From: Ignavibacteriaceae bacterium
GTDB lineage: Bacteria > Bacteroidota > Ignavibacteria > Ignavibacteriales > Ignavibacteriaceae
DNA length: 64,000 bases
Assembly (NCBI GenBank): GCA_013360295.1
Contig: JABWCL010000023.1
Span: 1 to 64,000 of the forward strand
Reading direction: 5' to 3'
Shown: positions 1-8,783 of the stretch, piece after piece
How the letters are laid out: every line of letters starts with the position of its first letter
How positions within the stretch are numbered: the stretch's first letter is position 1
The notes under the pieces: model-generated
What the model was told of the DNA's origin: nothing
The model's database searches: none
The model's input: the letters and a program-made list of their open reading frames with translations, nothing else
Translations under genes and position numbers: made by a program

Positions 1-1
1 C

Positions 2-166
2 ACCAGAAAGTTTTTACCATGGGAACTGATCTATTTTGAAAAATTCAACTCCCGTTCAGACGCAATGAAAAGAGAAAAATTCTTTAAGTCATCAACAGGG
101 TACAAATGGTTAAGAGAAAACAATATTATCAAACCCTTGGCTGAAACCAATCCCCCAAGGGACTAA
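2..166 (+). CDS. GIY-YIG nuclease family protein, C-terminal end only
   Basis: The left edge cuts this gene; 54 codons and a TAA stop remain. The visible stretch carries the usual tail of small single-domain GIY-YIG proteins of the YhbQ/UPF0213 type: LPWELIYFEKFNSRSDAMKR, then EKFFKSSTGYKWLRE. The Glu in the FNSRSDAMKREK helix is normally the metal-binding residue of the nuclease fold. The GIY and YIG strands lie outside the window, so catalytic competence cannot be judged. A decayed second copy follows within 100 bases. Family assignment rests on the recognised tail; the biological role of these small nucleases is not established. Confidence 0.8.
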   Translation, partial: TRKFLPWELIYFEKFNSRSDAMKREKFFKSSTGYKWLRENNIIKPLAETNPPRD

Positions 167-195
167 ACCGTCGTAGGGGGTTAACCTCTATGGCC

Positions 196-217
196 TGTGC
201 CATTCGAATCTGGCACA
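196..217. repeat. tRNA T-arm-like hairpin between two GIY-YIG copies
   Basis: A perfect 7-bp inverted repeat (TGTGCCA / TGGCACA) encloses the 8-base loop TTCGAATC, which resembles the TTCGAAT loop of a tRNA T arm. No acceptor, D or anticodon arm can be folded around it, so it is not a tRNA gene. It lies between the end of one GIY-YIG gene and the start of a broken second copy. The likely reading is a degraded tRNA 3' segment or a repeat carried with the GIY-YIG gene. Confidence 0.45.
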
Positions 218-246
218 TGGCTCGGCCGCCTCCCTCTCCGCCATCT

Positions 247-360
247 ATGCCGACGTTTTTCGCTTACATTTTATTCTCTGCTAAATTCTACAAGTATCAT
301 TACGTTCAGACTTCCGACCTCCATTATGGATGCGTTGATCAAAGATTCAGCAAGTTCTAA
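247..360 (+). pseudogene. GIY-YIG nuclease remnant (N-terminal fragment)
   Basis: An open stretch of 37 codons from ATG to TAA reads FFAYILFSAKFYKYHYVQTS followed by DL. This matches the first two strands of a GIY-YIG domain, where one expects a pattern such as YYVYILYSxKxxKYYVGQT and then xDL. The central Gly of the YIG strand is replaced, and the frame stops just after the second strand, so no nuclease could form. It lies 80 bases after the intact end of another GIY-YIG gene, which suggests tandem copies with decay of the second. The assignment is by pattern only. Confidence 0.5.
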
Positions 361-362
361 AC

Positions 363-393
363 AAAAAAAGCCACCCAGAGTTCAGGTGGCTTT
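363..393 (-). terminator. Intrinsic terminator of the respiratory operon
   Basis: A 9-bp perfect stem (AAAGCCACC / GGTGGCTTT) with a 9-base loop lies 20 bases past the stop codon of the last minus-strand gene. Read on the minus strand it is followed by a run of T. It would end the transcript that starts near 15175. Confidence 0.85.
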
Positions 394-413
394 CAAATGA
401 AATACTGAAATAA

Positions 414-1775
414 TTATTTCTTTTTGTATTCTTCCATGATATATTTGGCAATTGCCACGGCTTCCTGTGGTTTTAGGCCCTGATTAGGCATTATAGGATA
501 TGCCGGATCTATCTTATACGGGTTCTTGATAAATTCAACAAGTTTGGTAACATCTCCCTCATATTTGGGTAAAGTTTCTTTATAGGGCGGTCCAACGACT
601 TTTCTATCAAAAGCGTGACATGCCAAACATTTTGTATTAAATATTGCGACAGGATCAACTGCTCCTGCGGCACCAGTAGTCTTTTTTAACTCGGCAACGG
701 ATAAATCAAAATTCTGTCCCAGAATCATAGCATGCTTGTGACTGAAACCAGACAAAGCAGATTCTTCCGCAACAATCAACGAAAAAGTGGAGGCAAGCAC
801 CAGGACGAAGACCCACAAAGAAGTCTTTACATGCTCATACTTAAGCATATCATAGAGAAAGTGGTAAACTGCAAAAAGAACTGAAACTGAAATAAAAAGA
901 AACAGAAATACATTAGAATTATATGCCTGTCCAGAGTACCTCGTGACAGAAAGGAAAATAAAAAGCGGTAATAGCAGGCTAAAAACAAGCGTTATCTTTG
1001 GAAGACTTTTAGATACGATGGTCTTATAGGTCGGATCAGTAATTTCAATGCCACCCTCCCAATAAAAATAGATGAATAGTAAGTAACCACCGGAAACAAC
1101 AAATGACAACACCAGAAATAAGAACCAGCGTACCCAGATATGAATATTTGTAAAGACACTCAGAAGACCGGTATGGCTGCCCCAAGCTTCCTGGCTTGTT
1201 AATAGAGTTATACCGGCAGAGAAAAAGAACAATCCTGATAACAAGAAGAAAAGTCCCCACTTTCCTGCTTTGTTCTTCATCTTAAAAGTTTTTTGTCCAA
1301 GTGTATTATATTTTTCAAGCGCAGTTTTTTTGGAATCATCCTCACTGATATGGATAGAATCTTTTAGATTGTCAAATAAACTTGCAAAGGCGAAACTGTA
1401 TCTGTAAGTATAAGTAAAAATAACTCCGGGGATGAACATAACCAGAGATAAAAAGAAGTATAAAATGATTGAGTTTTGAACCGTGTGCAGTATCTGAGTA
1501 TAAGTCATAATTACACCTAACACAGGAACCAAACCAAGAATTACTCCGGCACTTTTAGTGAGAGATGCATGCTCAATAATATCGTTAGCATACATAAGGT
1601 ATATTGGGTTGTTGGACCTGACAGCCTTGGATTTATAGTAAAGAGACATCCATAATCCGCCAATGAGCATACCCATAAAAGGTACAAACATAAACAGTAC
1701 CATTCCTGAGAGATAGTGCAATAGTTTTAAGTGCTCTAAGGATTGTGGTAAAACTAATTTATCTAAAAACTCCAT
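414..1775 (-). CDS. Membrane-bound monoheme cytochrome c
   Basis: This protein of 453 residues has a multi-helix membrane region (roughly residues 15-360, with eight or more hydrophobic segments) and a C-terminal class I cytochrome c domain. The heme site CLACH is at residues 383-387 and the probable axial Met is in the IMPNQ motif near residue 429. The membrane region is not one I can name. It is the last gene of the ACIII/oxidase operon, 19 bases after ctaB, with a terminator just downstream. The likely role is electron delivery within or beside the oxidase, but the partner is inferred from position. ATG start. Confidence 0.75.
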   Translation of the reverse strand: MEFLDKLVLPQSLEHLKLLHYLSGMVLFMFVPFMGMLIGGLWMSLYYKSKAVRSNNPIYLMYANDIIEHASLTKSAGVILGLVPVLGVIMTYTQILHTVQNSIILYFFLSLVMFIPGVIFTYTYRYSFAFASLFDNLKDSIHISEDDSKKTALEKYNTLGQKTFKMKNKAGKWGLFFLLSGLFFFSAGITLLTSQEAWGSHTGLLSVFTNIHIWVRWFLFLVLSFVVSGGYLLFIYFYWEGGIEITDPTYKTIVSKSLPKITLVFSLLLPLFIFLSVTRYSGQAYNSNVFLFLFISVSVLFAVYHFLYDMLKYEHVKTSLWVFVLVLASTFSLIVAEESALSGFSHKHAMILGQNFDLSVAELKKTTGAAGAVDPVAIFNTKCLACHAFDRKVVGPPYKETLPKYEGDVTKLVEFIKNPYKIDPAYPIMPNQGLKPQEAVAIAKYIMEEYKKK

Positions 1776-1794
1776 CTGTAAATATCCTGATGAT

Positions 1795-2652
1795 TTATCT
1801 TAATTTATCGATTGAAATACTGATTACTACCGCAAGAACAAAAAAATTAATATGCCTGAAGGCAAAAGAATAACTTTTGTTGTTCTCAACGTTGGATAAT
1901 AATTTAAATGAATCCACAAGAAGTAATAATGCTATACCAAGGACGAGGATCATTGAAAACGAAAATTGTAAGAGTAAGAACAGGGGCAATAATAACCCCA
2001 TCGCGATCGTCGCTATTATCCACATAAAAGTAATCCTTGATAACTGCTGTCTGGTGAAACGGTTCAGAAGCGTTGGGAAACCGGCATCCTTGTATTCATT
2101 GCCAAATAGCAGGAGCAGAAGCCAAAAATGCGGGATTTGCCAAATAAAAAAGAAGAAAGCTAAACTAAAAGCCTGATAATCGAGGATACTCCCCCCCGCT
2201 GCAACCCAGCCCACAACCGGAGGAATAGCTCCTATCAGAGAGCCAGGGAATATGGCTAAAGAGTTAAATCTCTTCATTGGCGTGTATATACCATTATACA
2301 CGAGAAGGGCTGCTAGTCCCAGTAGTGCAACCGTAAGGTTAATAAAAATAAATAAGACAAGAAACCCGCTTATAGAAAGAACAACACTCAACAGCACCGC
2401 AGTCCTCAGACTAATCTTGCCTGATGGAAGTGGGCGGTTCTTTGTCCGGTTCATTTTGGAATCAATTTGGTATTCCTGTATATGGTTCAGTGCAGCAGAA
2501 CCGCAAGCCATCAGGAAAATACCCAATGAAGCAATTATCGCGGCAATACCAAAGTTTCCCTCGTAACACAAATAACCAAATGTAGTCGTAAGCATCACAA
2601 AGAAAGTGATACGAATCTTTGATAATTCCAGTATTGCTTTAAGAGATTGCAT
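1795..2652 (-). CDS. ctaB: Protoheme IX farnesyltransferase (heme O synthase)
   Basis: This UbiA-family membrane prenyltransferase attaches farnesyl to heme b to give heme O, the precursor of heme A for the oxidase encoded just upstream. It is 285 residues, a usual length. The first conserved Asp-rich/Arg motif is visible as NHIQEYQIDSKMNRTKNRPL around residues 56-75, and the rest forms about eight or nine membrane helices. ATG start, 8 bases after coxB. No heme A synthase (CtaA) gene is present in the window, so the second step must be encoded elsewhere if heme A is used. Confidence 0.93.
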   Translation of the reverse strand: MQSLKAILELSKIRITFFVMLTTTFGYLCYEGNFGIAAIIASLGIFLMACGSAALNHIQEYQIDSKMNRTKNRPLPSGKISLRTAVLLSVVLSISGFLVLFIFINLTVALLGLAALLVYNGIYTPMKRFNSLAIFPGSLIGAIPPVVGWVAAGGSILDYQAFSLAFFFFIWQIPHFWLLLLLFGNEYKDAGFPTLLNRFTRQQLSRITFMWIIATIAMGLLLPLFLLLQFSFSMILVLGIALLLLVDSFKLLSNVENNKSYSFAFRHINFFVLAVVISISIDKLR

Positions 2653-2660
2653 ACTTTTTA

Positions 2661-3290
2661 TTATATCGCCTGTCCCGCGGATGATTTTTCAATTTTTTGC
2701 TTTTTCCAGGACTCATAATCCGAATCCGTTAGTACAATCACTTTGGTATACATATATGAATGGCGCAGACCACAATATTCAGCGCATGCAACATCAAACG
2801 AACCGGTTTTTTCAGCATTGAACCAGAGGAAATTTTCCCTGTTGGGTAAAACATCGCGTTTAATTCTGAAAGCCGGTATATAAAAACTATGGTTAACATC
2901 TGCAGAATTAAGATTAAGCTTTACAGGAACGCCCTGAGGTACATAAAGTGTATCTGTTGAAAAACCTTCCGGATAATCAAAAGTCCACTTCCACATCTGC
3001 CCTGTTACTTTTACCTCCATCGAGTTAGCAGGTGGATTACTAGCTTCACTATAACCCATCCAGCCAAAGTAAAACATTCCTAAAACCAGGATTATCGGAA
3101 CAACAGTCCAGAAGATTTCAAGAGGCACGCTGCCGTGTATGTTAACTGCTTTTTTATTTTTCTTATGATTATACTTAAAAACAAAATATATCATCAGAAC
3201 TGTTACTAAAAGAAGCAACGCTGCAGAAATAGCAGTTATAAAAAGAAAAGCAAAGTCAACTTTTTCTATGTATGTAGAACTGGGAAACAT
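2661..3290 (-). CDS. coxB: Cytochrome c oxidase subunit II
   Basis: This subunit carries the CuA centre that accepts electrons from cytochrome c. Two N-terminal membrane helices (about residues 14-40 and 57-80) precede a cupredoxin domain. The CuA ligands are visible: His134, Cys169, Glu171, Cys173, His177 and Met180, within the motif CAEYCGLRHSYM. At 209 residues it ends soon after the cupredoxin domain and lacks the fused cytochrome c domain typical of caa3 oxidases, so the electron donor must be a separate cytochrome. Several are encoded in the same operon. Confidence 0.95.
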   Translation of the reverse strand: MFPSSTYIEKVDFAFLFITAISAALLLLVTVLMIYFVFKYNHKKNKKAVNIHGSVPLEIFWTVVPIILVLGMFYFGWMGYSEASNPPANSMEVKVTGQMWKWTFDYPEGFSTDTLYVPQGVPVKLNLNSADVNHSFYIPAFRIKRDVLPNRENFLWFNAEKTGSFDVACAEYCGLRHSYMYTKVIVLTDSDYESWKKQKIEKSSAGQAI

Positions 3291-3299
3291 ATCAATACC

Positions 3300-3602
3300 T
3301 TAAATAAAGCTATAATCCGTGAATAACAATACGAGCGACACAATCAGGAAGAACAAAGCTACCCAAACGAATACCTTGAAAACAGGATTTTCTACCTTGA
3401 GATGCATGAAAATAGTCAGTACAAGATAACTCTTTATACAGGCGACTGTTAATGCTGTAGCCACTGTAAGGTTTCCAAAATCAATCCCTGCAACCGTAAC
3501 AGTAATTCCTGTTAAAACAAGCAGGGCAAACCATACTAAAAAATAAATTCCATAACCAGGATGGTTATGTTGTGTCTCGTGATTATGATGATCTTGAGTC
3601 AT
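3300..3602 (-). CDS. Cytochrome c oxidase subunit IV (prokaryotic type)
   Basis: This 100-residue protein has a His-rich cytoplasmic start (DHHNHETQHNHPG) and three membrane helices, as in the caa3-type subunit IV family. The conserved segment KSYLVLTIFMHLK is present near residue 58. It sits between subunits III and II, as is common in bacterial aa3/caa3 operons. The role is structural, stabilising the oxidase. ATG start with 9-base spacing on both sides. Confidence 0.85.
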   Translation of the reverse strand: MTQDHHNHETQHNHPGYGIYFLVWFALLVLTGITVTVAGIDFGNLTVATALTVACIKSYLVLTIFMHLKVENPVFKVFVWVALFFLIVSLVLLFTDYSFI

Positions 3603-3611
3603 TAAAAATCC

Positions 3612-4235
3612 TTAGGTTATAAGATAGAATAATGGGAATAAGAATATCCAGATTATATCCACAAGATGCCAGTATAATCCTGCGGCTTCCAGCCTGACAA
3701 AACTTCCTGAATTAATCTTTCCCTTTACTGTCCCGACAGTCATATAAGCGATAACCGCCACGCCGATAATAACGTGAAGTCCGTGCAAACCGGTCATAAT
3801 GTAATAAAGGCCAAAGAAAAGAATCTCACCGTTACTCTTCATCAGCAGTTCATCAGATCCGGGATAAATACCGTGATGTATCTTGGCAGACCACTCAAAG
3901 TACTTATTCACCATAAAAAAGGCGGCAAACAGAATCGTAATCAGCTGCATAAATACTGATAACGCCTTTTTATCTTTTTGAATCGCCGCGATTGAAAGTG
4001 CCATCGTGAGGCTGCTTGTCAATAGAATTATCGTATTAAAAGTCCCGAAGAGGGTATTTAGTTCTTTCGCCGCGAGGTGAAATTCAGCCTGGTGAACGTA
4101 ACGATATACAGAATAAATTATGAACATACCCCCAAAAAGGAGTAATTCTGTAAATAGAAACAACCACATTCCAAGTCTGGCGCCTTCATCATCCCTGTGG
4201 ACGTGATGTCCGGCAGCGTGTTCTGCAGTACTCAA
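3612..4235 (-). CDS. coxC: Cytochrome c oxidase subunit III
   Basis: This 207-residue membrane protein has five or more helices, as expected for the shorter bacterial subunit III. Family segments seen include LGMWLFLFTELLLFGG near residue 22 and GLHGLHVIIGV near residue 148, and the C-terminus keeps YWHLVDIIWIFLFPLFY. The start is a TTG that overlaps the TGA stop of coxA (TTGA), so translation is probably coupled. The next ATG, 22 codons in, would remove the conserved N-terminal HHVHRDDEGAR segment. Confidence 0.93.
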   Translation of the reverse strand: MSTAEHAAGHHVHRDDEGARLGMWLFLFTELLLFGGMFIIYSVYRYVHQAEFHLAAKELNTLFGTFNTIILLTSSLTMALSIAAIQKDKKALSVFMQLITILFAAFFMVNKYFEWSAKIHHGIYPGSDELLMKSNGEILFFGLYYIMTGLHGLHVIIGVAVIAYMTVGTVKGKINSGSFVRLEAAGLYWHLVDIIWIFLFPLFYLIT

Positions 4236-5887
4236 TGTACCTCCTCCAACTCTTTCTCATTTACTAAATCGTTTTCTTTGTACTCATACGGTGCCTCTGA
4301 CACTTCAGGCAGATCCTCAAAGTTCTCGAGAGGCGGCGGGGTTTTTGCCCTCCATTCAAGGGTTTCACCACCCCAGATATTTTCTTCGGTAGTCTTTTCA
4401 CCTTTTCTCAGCGCGGAGTAAAGGTTATAAAACATAATTATCAAACCGGTGATAAGTATCCAGGAACCAATTGTTGAAAGCCTGTGATAAGGTGTATATT
4501 CCGGCAGATAATCATAATATCTTCTCGGCATTCCTAACCATCCCATCACGAACATTGGGAAATAGAGGACGTTAAAGCCAACAAAGAGAAGCCAGAAAGC
4601 GACCTTTGCCGGTCTCATCTTGTACTTACGTCCGAACATTTTCGGCCACCAGTAATGCATTGCAGCGAAAATTCCAAATCCGGTCCCGCCAAACATAACA
4701 TAGTGAAAATGGGCTACAATGAATGAGGTATCATGTATGTGCAGATTCACCGAGAGAGCGCCCTGCATCAGACCAGTAAATCCACCAATCGAGAAAAGGA
4801 ATATAAAAGCCAGTGCATATAACATTGGAGGATCAGTATAAATCGATCCTTTATACAAGGTTGCTACCCAGTTAAATACCTTAATCGCGCTGGGAATTGC
4901 CACAATAAAAGTCAGCAGCGAGAAAATGAACATTGCAGTACCACTCATCCCGACTGTGAACATATGATGTGCCCAGACGAGTGAACCTAAAAGAGCAATC
5001 GCGACACTCGAGAAGGCAATAAATTTATATCCAAAGATCGTCCGTCTTGCAAATACCGGAATGATTTCAGAGATTACACCCATCGCGGGTAATATCATAA
5101 TATAAACCGCCGGGTGAGAATATATCCAGAAGAGATGCTGGTAAAGAACCGGATCTCCGCCAAGAGCGGGATCGAAAATACCAAATCCCATCCAGCGCTC
5201 AAATACCACAAGAAGAAGAGTTATACCAATTATGGGAGTCGCGAGCACCTGAATCCAGGCAGTCGAATAAAGCGACCAGATAAAAAGAGGTAATTTGAAC
5301 CAGCCCATCCCCTTTGTCCTGAGTCTGTGAACAGTGGTTACGAAATTCAAACCGGTTAAAATCGAAGAAAAACCGAGAATAAATGCAGCCATAAGAGCTG
5401 GCATAACATTTGTACCAGACCTGACGCTATAAGGGATGTAGAACGTCCACCCTGTATCAGCAGGGCCACCTGGAAGGAATACAGAAACAATTGCCAGCAG
5501 ACCGCCAATCAGGAACAACCACCATGATAATAAATTCAATCGTGGAAACGAAACATCTTTTGCTCCGATCATTATCGGCAGAAAGAAGTTACCAAAGACA
5601 GCAGGTAATCCGGGAATAATAAATAGGAAAATCATTATAACTCCATGCAGAGTAAAGATGGAGTTATAAGTCTGGGGATCCATAATTGTGGGTCCCGGGG
5701 CAATCAGTTCGAGCCTCATCAGAAAACCAAAAGTAACACCAACCGCAAAAAATGTTAACATTGAGATGAGGTAGAGTACCCCAATTCTCTTGTGGTCAGT
5801 TGAAAAAATCCAGCTCATTAGGCCTTTATGCTTGCCTTTATATTCCAGATAGCTTACGTCATTAACACCAGTTGGATGGGCTGTCAT
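4232..5887 (-). CDS. coxA: Cytochrome c oxidase subunit I, A2-like heme-copper oxidase
   Basis: This is the catalytic subunit that reduces oxygen to water and pumps protons; 551 residues with about twelve helices. Metal ligands are visible: His81 (low-spin heme), His258 with the cross-linked Tyr262, His307-His308 (CuB), and His393/His395. Helix VI reads IYSHPAVY, so the proton-channel Glu of A1 enzymes (HPEVY) is replaced by Ala260 and the YS pair is present. That pattern defines the A2 class in the established heme-copper oxidase classification. ATG start, 4 bases after the SCO gene. Confidence 0.97.
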   Translation of the reverse strand: MTAHPTGVNDVSYLEYKGKHKGLMSWIFSTDHKRIGVLYLISMLTFFAVGVTFGFLMRLELIAPGPTIMDPQTYNSIFTLHGVIMIFLFIIPGLPAVFGNFFLPIMIGAKDVSFPRLNLLSWWLFLIGGLLAIVSVFLPGGPADTGWTFYIPYSVRSGTNVMPALMAAFILGFSSILTGLNFVTTVHRLRTKGMGWFKLPLFIWSLYSTAWIQVLATPIIGITLLLVVFERWMGFGIFDPALGGDPVLYQHLFWIYSHPAVYIMILPAMGVISEIIPVFARRTIFGYKFIAFSSVAIALLGSLVWAHHMFTVGMSGTAMFIFSLLTFIVAIPSAIKVFNWVATLYKGSIYTDPPMLYALAFIFLFSIGGFTGLMQGALSVNLHIHDTSFIVAHFHYVMFGGTGFGIFAAMHYWWPKMFGRKYKMRPAKVAFWLLFVGFNVLYFPMFVMGWLGMPRRYYDYLPEYTPYHRLSTIGSWILITGLIIMFYNLYSALRKGEKTTEENIWGGETLEWRAKTPPPLENFEDLPEVSEAPYEYKENDLVNEKELEEVH

Positions 5888-5891
5888 AAAC

Positions 5892-6656
5892 TTAACCTAT
5901 CGCATCCTTTCTTTTCTTCGATTTTACAGAAATAATAATCACAAAAACTACCGCGAGAAAAATTATACCGGTTCCCGCGATCCTTGTAACATTCAGCACA
6001 TAAGTCTTTGATTCACGGTCGTACGAGAAACAAAACTTTAACATTTTCGCAACCGTGGGGGTGATCCTCCCTTCGGAGGCTTCAAGCAACCCCATTTTTA
6101 CGTCAAACGGAAGAAACGAAGTACCCAGCAAATACCTGGTAATAACTCCTTTGGGGGAGACCATTATAAGAGTCCCGGCATGAATAAACTCGTCTTCCTC
6201 CTTTATAAATTTGAAACCTGCAGCGTCAGCAAGGCTATTCACAGTCACGCTATCACCTGTGAGAAAATACCATGAAGAGTCAGTCATTGGCTTCTTAACA
6301 AGGTTCATGTAATTAACCTTTTTCTTAGCCGCAAGTTTATAATCTTCTTCATGGTCGATAGAAACAGACACGACCTGGTAATCTTTCCCGGGAATCATAT
6401 CAAGTTCATTAATTTTTGCAGCCACTTCAGACATCAGGGGAGTACACAGTCCGGGACACTCATAATAAACAAATAACAATATCGTAGGTTTATTTAAGAT
6501 TGTTCCAAGTTTAACATATTCGCCATTTTCAGTAACTAATACTGATTGCAATGGCAGAGTACGGCCAAGTTTTTCATCTATACCGACCTTTATCTCGTTA
6601 ACATCAGCCTTAAGAAAAGTGCCTGCTAAAATGATAAACAAAAAGAATTTTTTCAT
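5892..6656 (-). CDS. SCO1/SenC copper chaperone
   Basis: This thioredoxin-fold protein helps load copper into the CuA site of subunit II. It has a signal peptide (MKKFFLFIILAGTFLKA), the copper-binding pair Cys67 and Cys71 in CPGLC, and the third ligand His159 in FIHAG. Unlike many SCO proteins it ends in a C-terminal membrane helix (about residues 227-244) followed by a basic tail, so it may be anchored at both ends or at the C-terminus only. It lies directly upstream of coxA. Confidence 0.9.
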   Translation of the reverse strand: MKKFFLFIILAGTFLKADVNEIKVGIDEKLGRTLPLQSVLVTENGEYVKLGTILNKPTILLFVYYECPGLCTPLMSEVAAKINELDMIPGKDYQVVSVSIDHEEDYKLAAKKKVNYMNLVKKPMTDSSWYFLTGDSVTVNSLADAAGFKFIKEEDEFIHAGTLIMVSPKGVITRYLLGTSFLPFDVKMGLLEASEGRITPTVAKMLKFCFSYDRESKTYVLNVTRIAGTGIIFLAVVFVIIISVKSKKRKDAIG

Positions 6657-6668
6657 TTTTCTAATCTA

Positions 6669-7586
6669 TTACATCAGATTTTTTAGTGATGAATGCAACT
6701 GTGAAAACTCTTCTTTTGAAAGAGAGACCACAGACGGATTAAAACCATTCTTTCCGAGATAGCTGTTCAGGAAAGTCTGGAAAGCCATTACATCATTCAC
6801 CCAGTAATTATTATTGACCAGGGAAGCTGCCGCTTTCCCACAGTCACTTATTGCGATACTAACCAGACCATTTTCTGACTTAAGAGCACTGATCTTTTTC
6901 GCTACATCTTCAATCTTACTCTTCTTCACAGAATTCGCCGCCAATAAAATTTTTTGTGAAGCTTGTACCGGAATTGTTCCCGGAAGTTCAGTCCCTTGTG
7001 ATAACTTATAGGTTTCATCAAGTTTAGTAATATCAGCCGGTATATCAACAGGCGATTCCGGTATCAGAGTTCTTACATGACTGATAATGGCTATTCTGTC
7101 TTCAGCAGACATATAATCGTATCCAGGCATTCCACTTCCGGCAATCCCTTCCTGGAGTGTTTTATAAAGGGCGCTGACTGTTTTACCGTTTTTCCAACCG
7201 TCTACCTGTGAAAAATTCCTCGGTTTTGGGTTTAGAGCAGTTCCAGCCGGGCCGTCTCCCTTTCCTTCATTACCATGGCAGGAAGAGCAAGTTGTGGTAA
7301 ATAGCTGTTTCCCCTTATCTAGCATTTCAGGGGTTGGTTTGGTTAACGTTGTTATATCTACCGCAGAGGTAATCCTTGGTTCCTGCAAAGGTATATCTTT
7401 AATAACAGACATCGAATCGTTCAGTATGGGCGGTATCTTATTCTGTGTAATGCTGGGCAGATTGTTTATATATAGGAATCCAAATAATATTATAAATACC
7501 AGTAAGTACGGATAAGCTACTGATATCAATAGTAATGGATTGTTAATAATTTGTCTGAATTTACTCTCTTTACTTTCCATTGCCAT
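6669..7586 (-). CDS. Membrane-anchored monoheme cytochrome c
   Basis: The protein has one N-terminal membrane helix (about residues 20-41) and a class I cytochrome c domain with the heme site CSSCH at residues 100-104. A probable axial Met lies in SGMPGYDYM near residue 152. About 105 residues follow the cytochrome domain and match no domain I recognise. It sits between ActF and SCO. Its position suggests it passes electrons from ACIII to CuA, which is inference. ATG start; a second ATG two codons later is equally possible. Confidence 0.82.
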   Translation of the reverse strand: MAMESKESKFRQIINNPLLLISVAYPYLLVFIILFGFLYINNLPSITQNKIPPILNDSMSVIKDIPLQEPRITSAVDITTLTKPTPEMLDKGKQLFTTTCSSCHGNEGKGDGPAGTALNPKPRNFSQVDGWKNGKTVSALYKTLQEGIAGSGMPGYDYMSAEDRIAIISHVRTLIPESPVDIPADITKLDETYKLSQGTELPGTIPVQASQKILLAANSVKKSKIEDVAKKISALKSENGLVSIAISDCGKAAASLVNNNYWVNDVMAFQTFLNSYLGKNGFNPSVVSLSKEEFSQLHSSLKNLM

Positions 7587-7592
7587 TATCTT

Positions 7593-8783
7593 TTATAATT
7601 TAAATTTCAATCCGCGTTCCAGTTTCGGGTCACCGAGCGGAAGCAGATTACTCTTCTTGTAACTCAAATAAAACACAATGCACAGAACGCCAATCGCTGC
7701 CATAGGGAAGGCAAATTCAAGGAGATAAACCCATGGATTTGAATTTTCAGCATGGTAGTTAGGCATTATAAGCCAGTACAGATCTATGAGATGAGCGAAA
7801 ATTATCCAGAGAGCTGCAAACTTCAGACGTTTCGGATCCATTTTTGCCGGCTGCGAAAGAAGAACCGAATAAGGAACTACAAAATGAACAATGATCAGGA
7901 TCAGTGAAACGTAAATCCACATCCCTTCCCATCTGTTAAGATACCAGAAGGTCTCTTCAGGAAGATTTGCATACCAGATCAGCATGTACTGAGAAAAGGC
8001 TATATACCCCCAGAAGTTAATAAACGCGAAAAGCAGAGCACCCAGACTATATAAATGGTCCTTAGTAATTTTTGGATGTAAATAACCGTTCTCAAACAAT
8101 TTTACAACAGCATATGTAACAGCTGACAATGACGCGAGAACAGTACCCGCGAAGAAATAGACACCAAAAATGGTGGAAAACCAGTGCGGATCAAGACTCA
8201 TTATCCAGTCAATCGACGCTACCGAGATAGTAATCGCGAATACCGGGATGAAGATTGCAGAGTATCTGATATTAATCTTCGTCAACACCTGATCTTTTGT
8301 AATATCTTGTTTCCTGGAATTTCTGGTAATTAAAAACCAAAAGAGTGTCCATAACAAGCCAACAACAAAAAACCGAATTATGAAAAATGTAGTATTAAGA
8401 TAAGGGGCTTTACTTTGCAATATCTTATCTTCGGCAACAGCTTCAGGGTGTGACCAGTGAAATAAACTTCCAATATTAAAAAGAAGCGGAATTCCGATGA
8501 TGAGCAGATATGGCACTGTCGACGAGAAGAATTCAGTGACTCTTCGTATCGGCACGCTCCAGTCTGCTCCCGCCACATACTCAAGTGTTACCAGGAACAA
8601 AGCACCCACGCCTACACTAATCAGTAGAGCAAAGGCCAGAAGGTAGTTCAAAAGAAATCTCTGGGTATCTAGGTACAGACCTATCACACCAAAAACGGTA
8701 CCAATAATTAATAATGCAATACCCGTTGTAAAAACAGATTTTGGGAGTTCTTTTGTCTTATAGTCATAATTTACTTCAGACAT
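7593..8783 (-). CDS. actF: Alternative complex III subunit ActF (NrfD/PsrC-like)
   Basis: This polytopic protein of 396 residues has about ten membrane helices. It is one of the two quinol:cytochrome c oxidoreductase membrane subunits of ACIII, related to PsrC/NrfD. Family-like segments are YVAGADWSVPIRRVTEFFS near residue 70 and IDWIMSLDPHWFST near residue 188. I chose the ATG at 8783, which overlaps the TGA stop of the preceding gene and follows a good GGAGG site; an in-frame GTG lies one codon earlier. It is probably translated by coupling with the ActD-ActE gene. Confidence 0.88.
   Translation of the reverse strand: MSEVNYDYKTKELPKSVFTTGIALLIIGTVFGVIGLYLDTQRFLLNYLLAFALLISVGVGALFLVTLEYVAGADWSVPIRRVTEFFSSTVPYLLIIGIPLLFNIGSLFHWSHPEAVAEDKILQSKAPYLNTTFFIIRFFVVGLLWTLFWFLITRNSRKQDITKDQVLTKINIRYSAIFIPVFAITISVASIDWIMSLDPHWFSTIFGVYFFAGTVLASLSAVTYAVVKLFENGYLHPKITKDHLYSLGALLFAFINFWGYIAFSQYMLIWYANLPEETFWYLNRWEGMWIYVSLILIIVHFVVPYSVLLSQPAKMDPKRLKFAALWIIFAHLIDLYWLIMPNYHAENSNPWVYLLEFAFPMAAIGVLCIVFYLSYKKSNLLPLGDPKLERGLKFKL

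Noticed and set aside
196-217. A tRNA gene at the T-arm-like hairpin
   Set aside because: Only a T-like arm can be drawn; the loop has 8 bases, and no acceptor, D or anticodon arm pairs around it.
197-400. A 67-codon plus-strand frame across the GIY-YIG remnant
   Set aside because: It reads through the hairpin and the terminator in a frame different from the GIY-YIG-like fragment and matches nothing.
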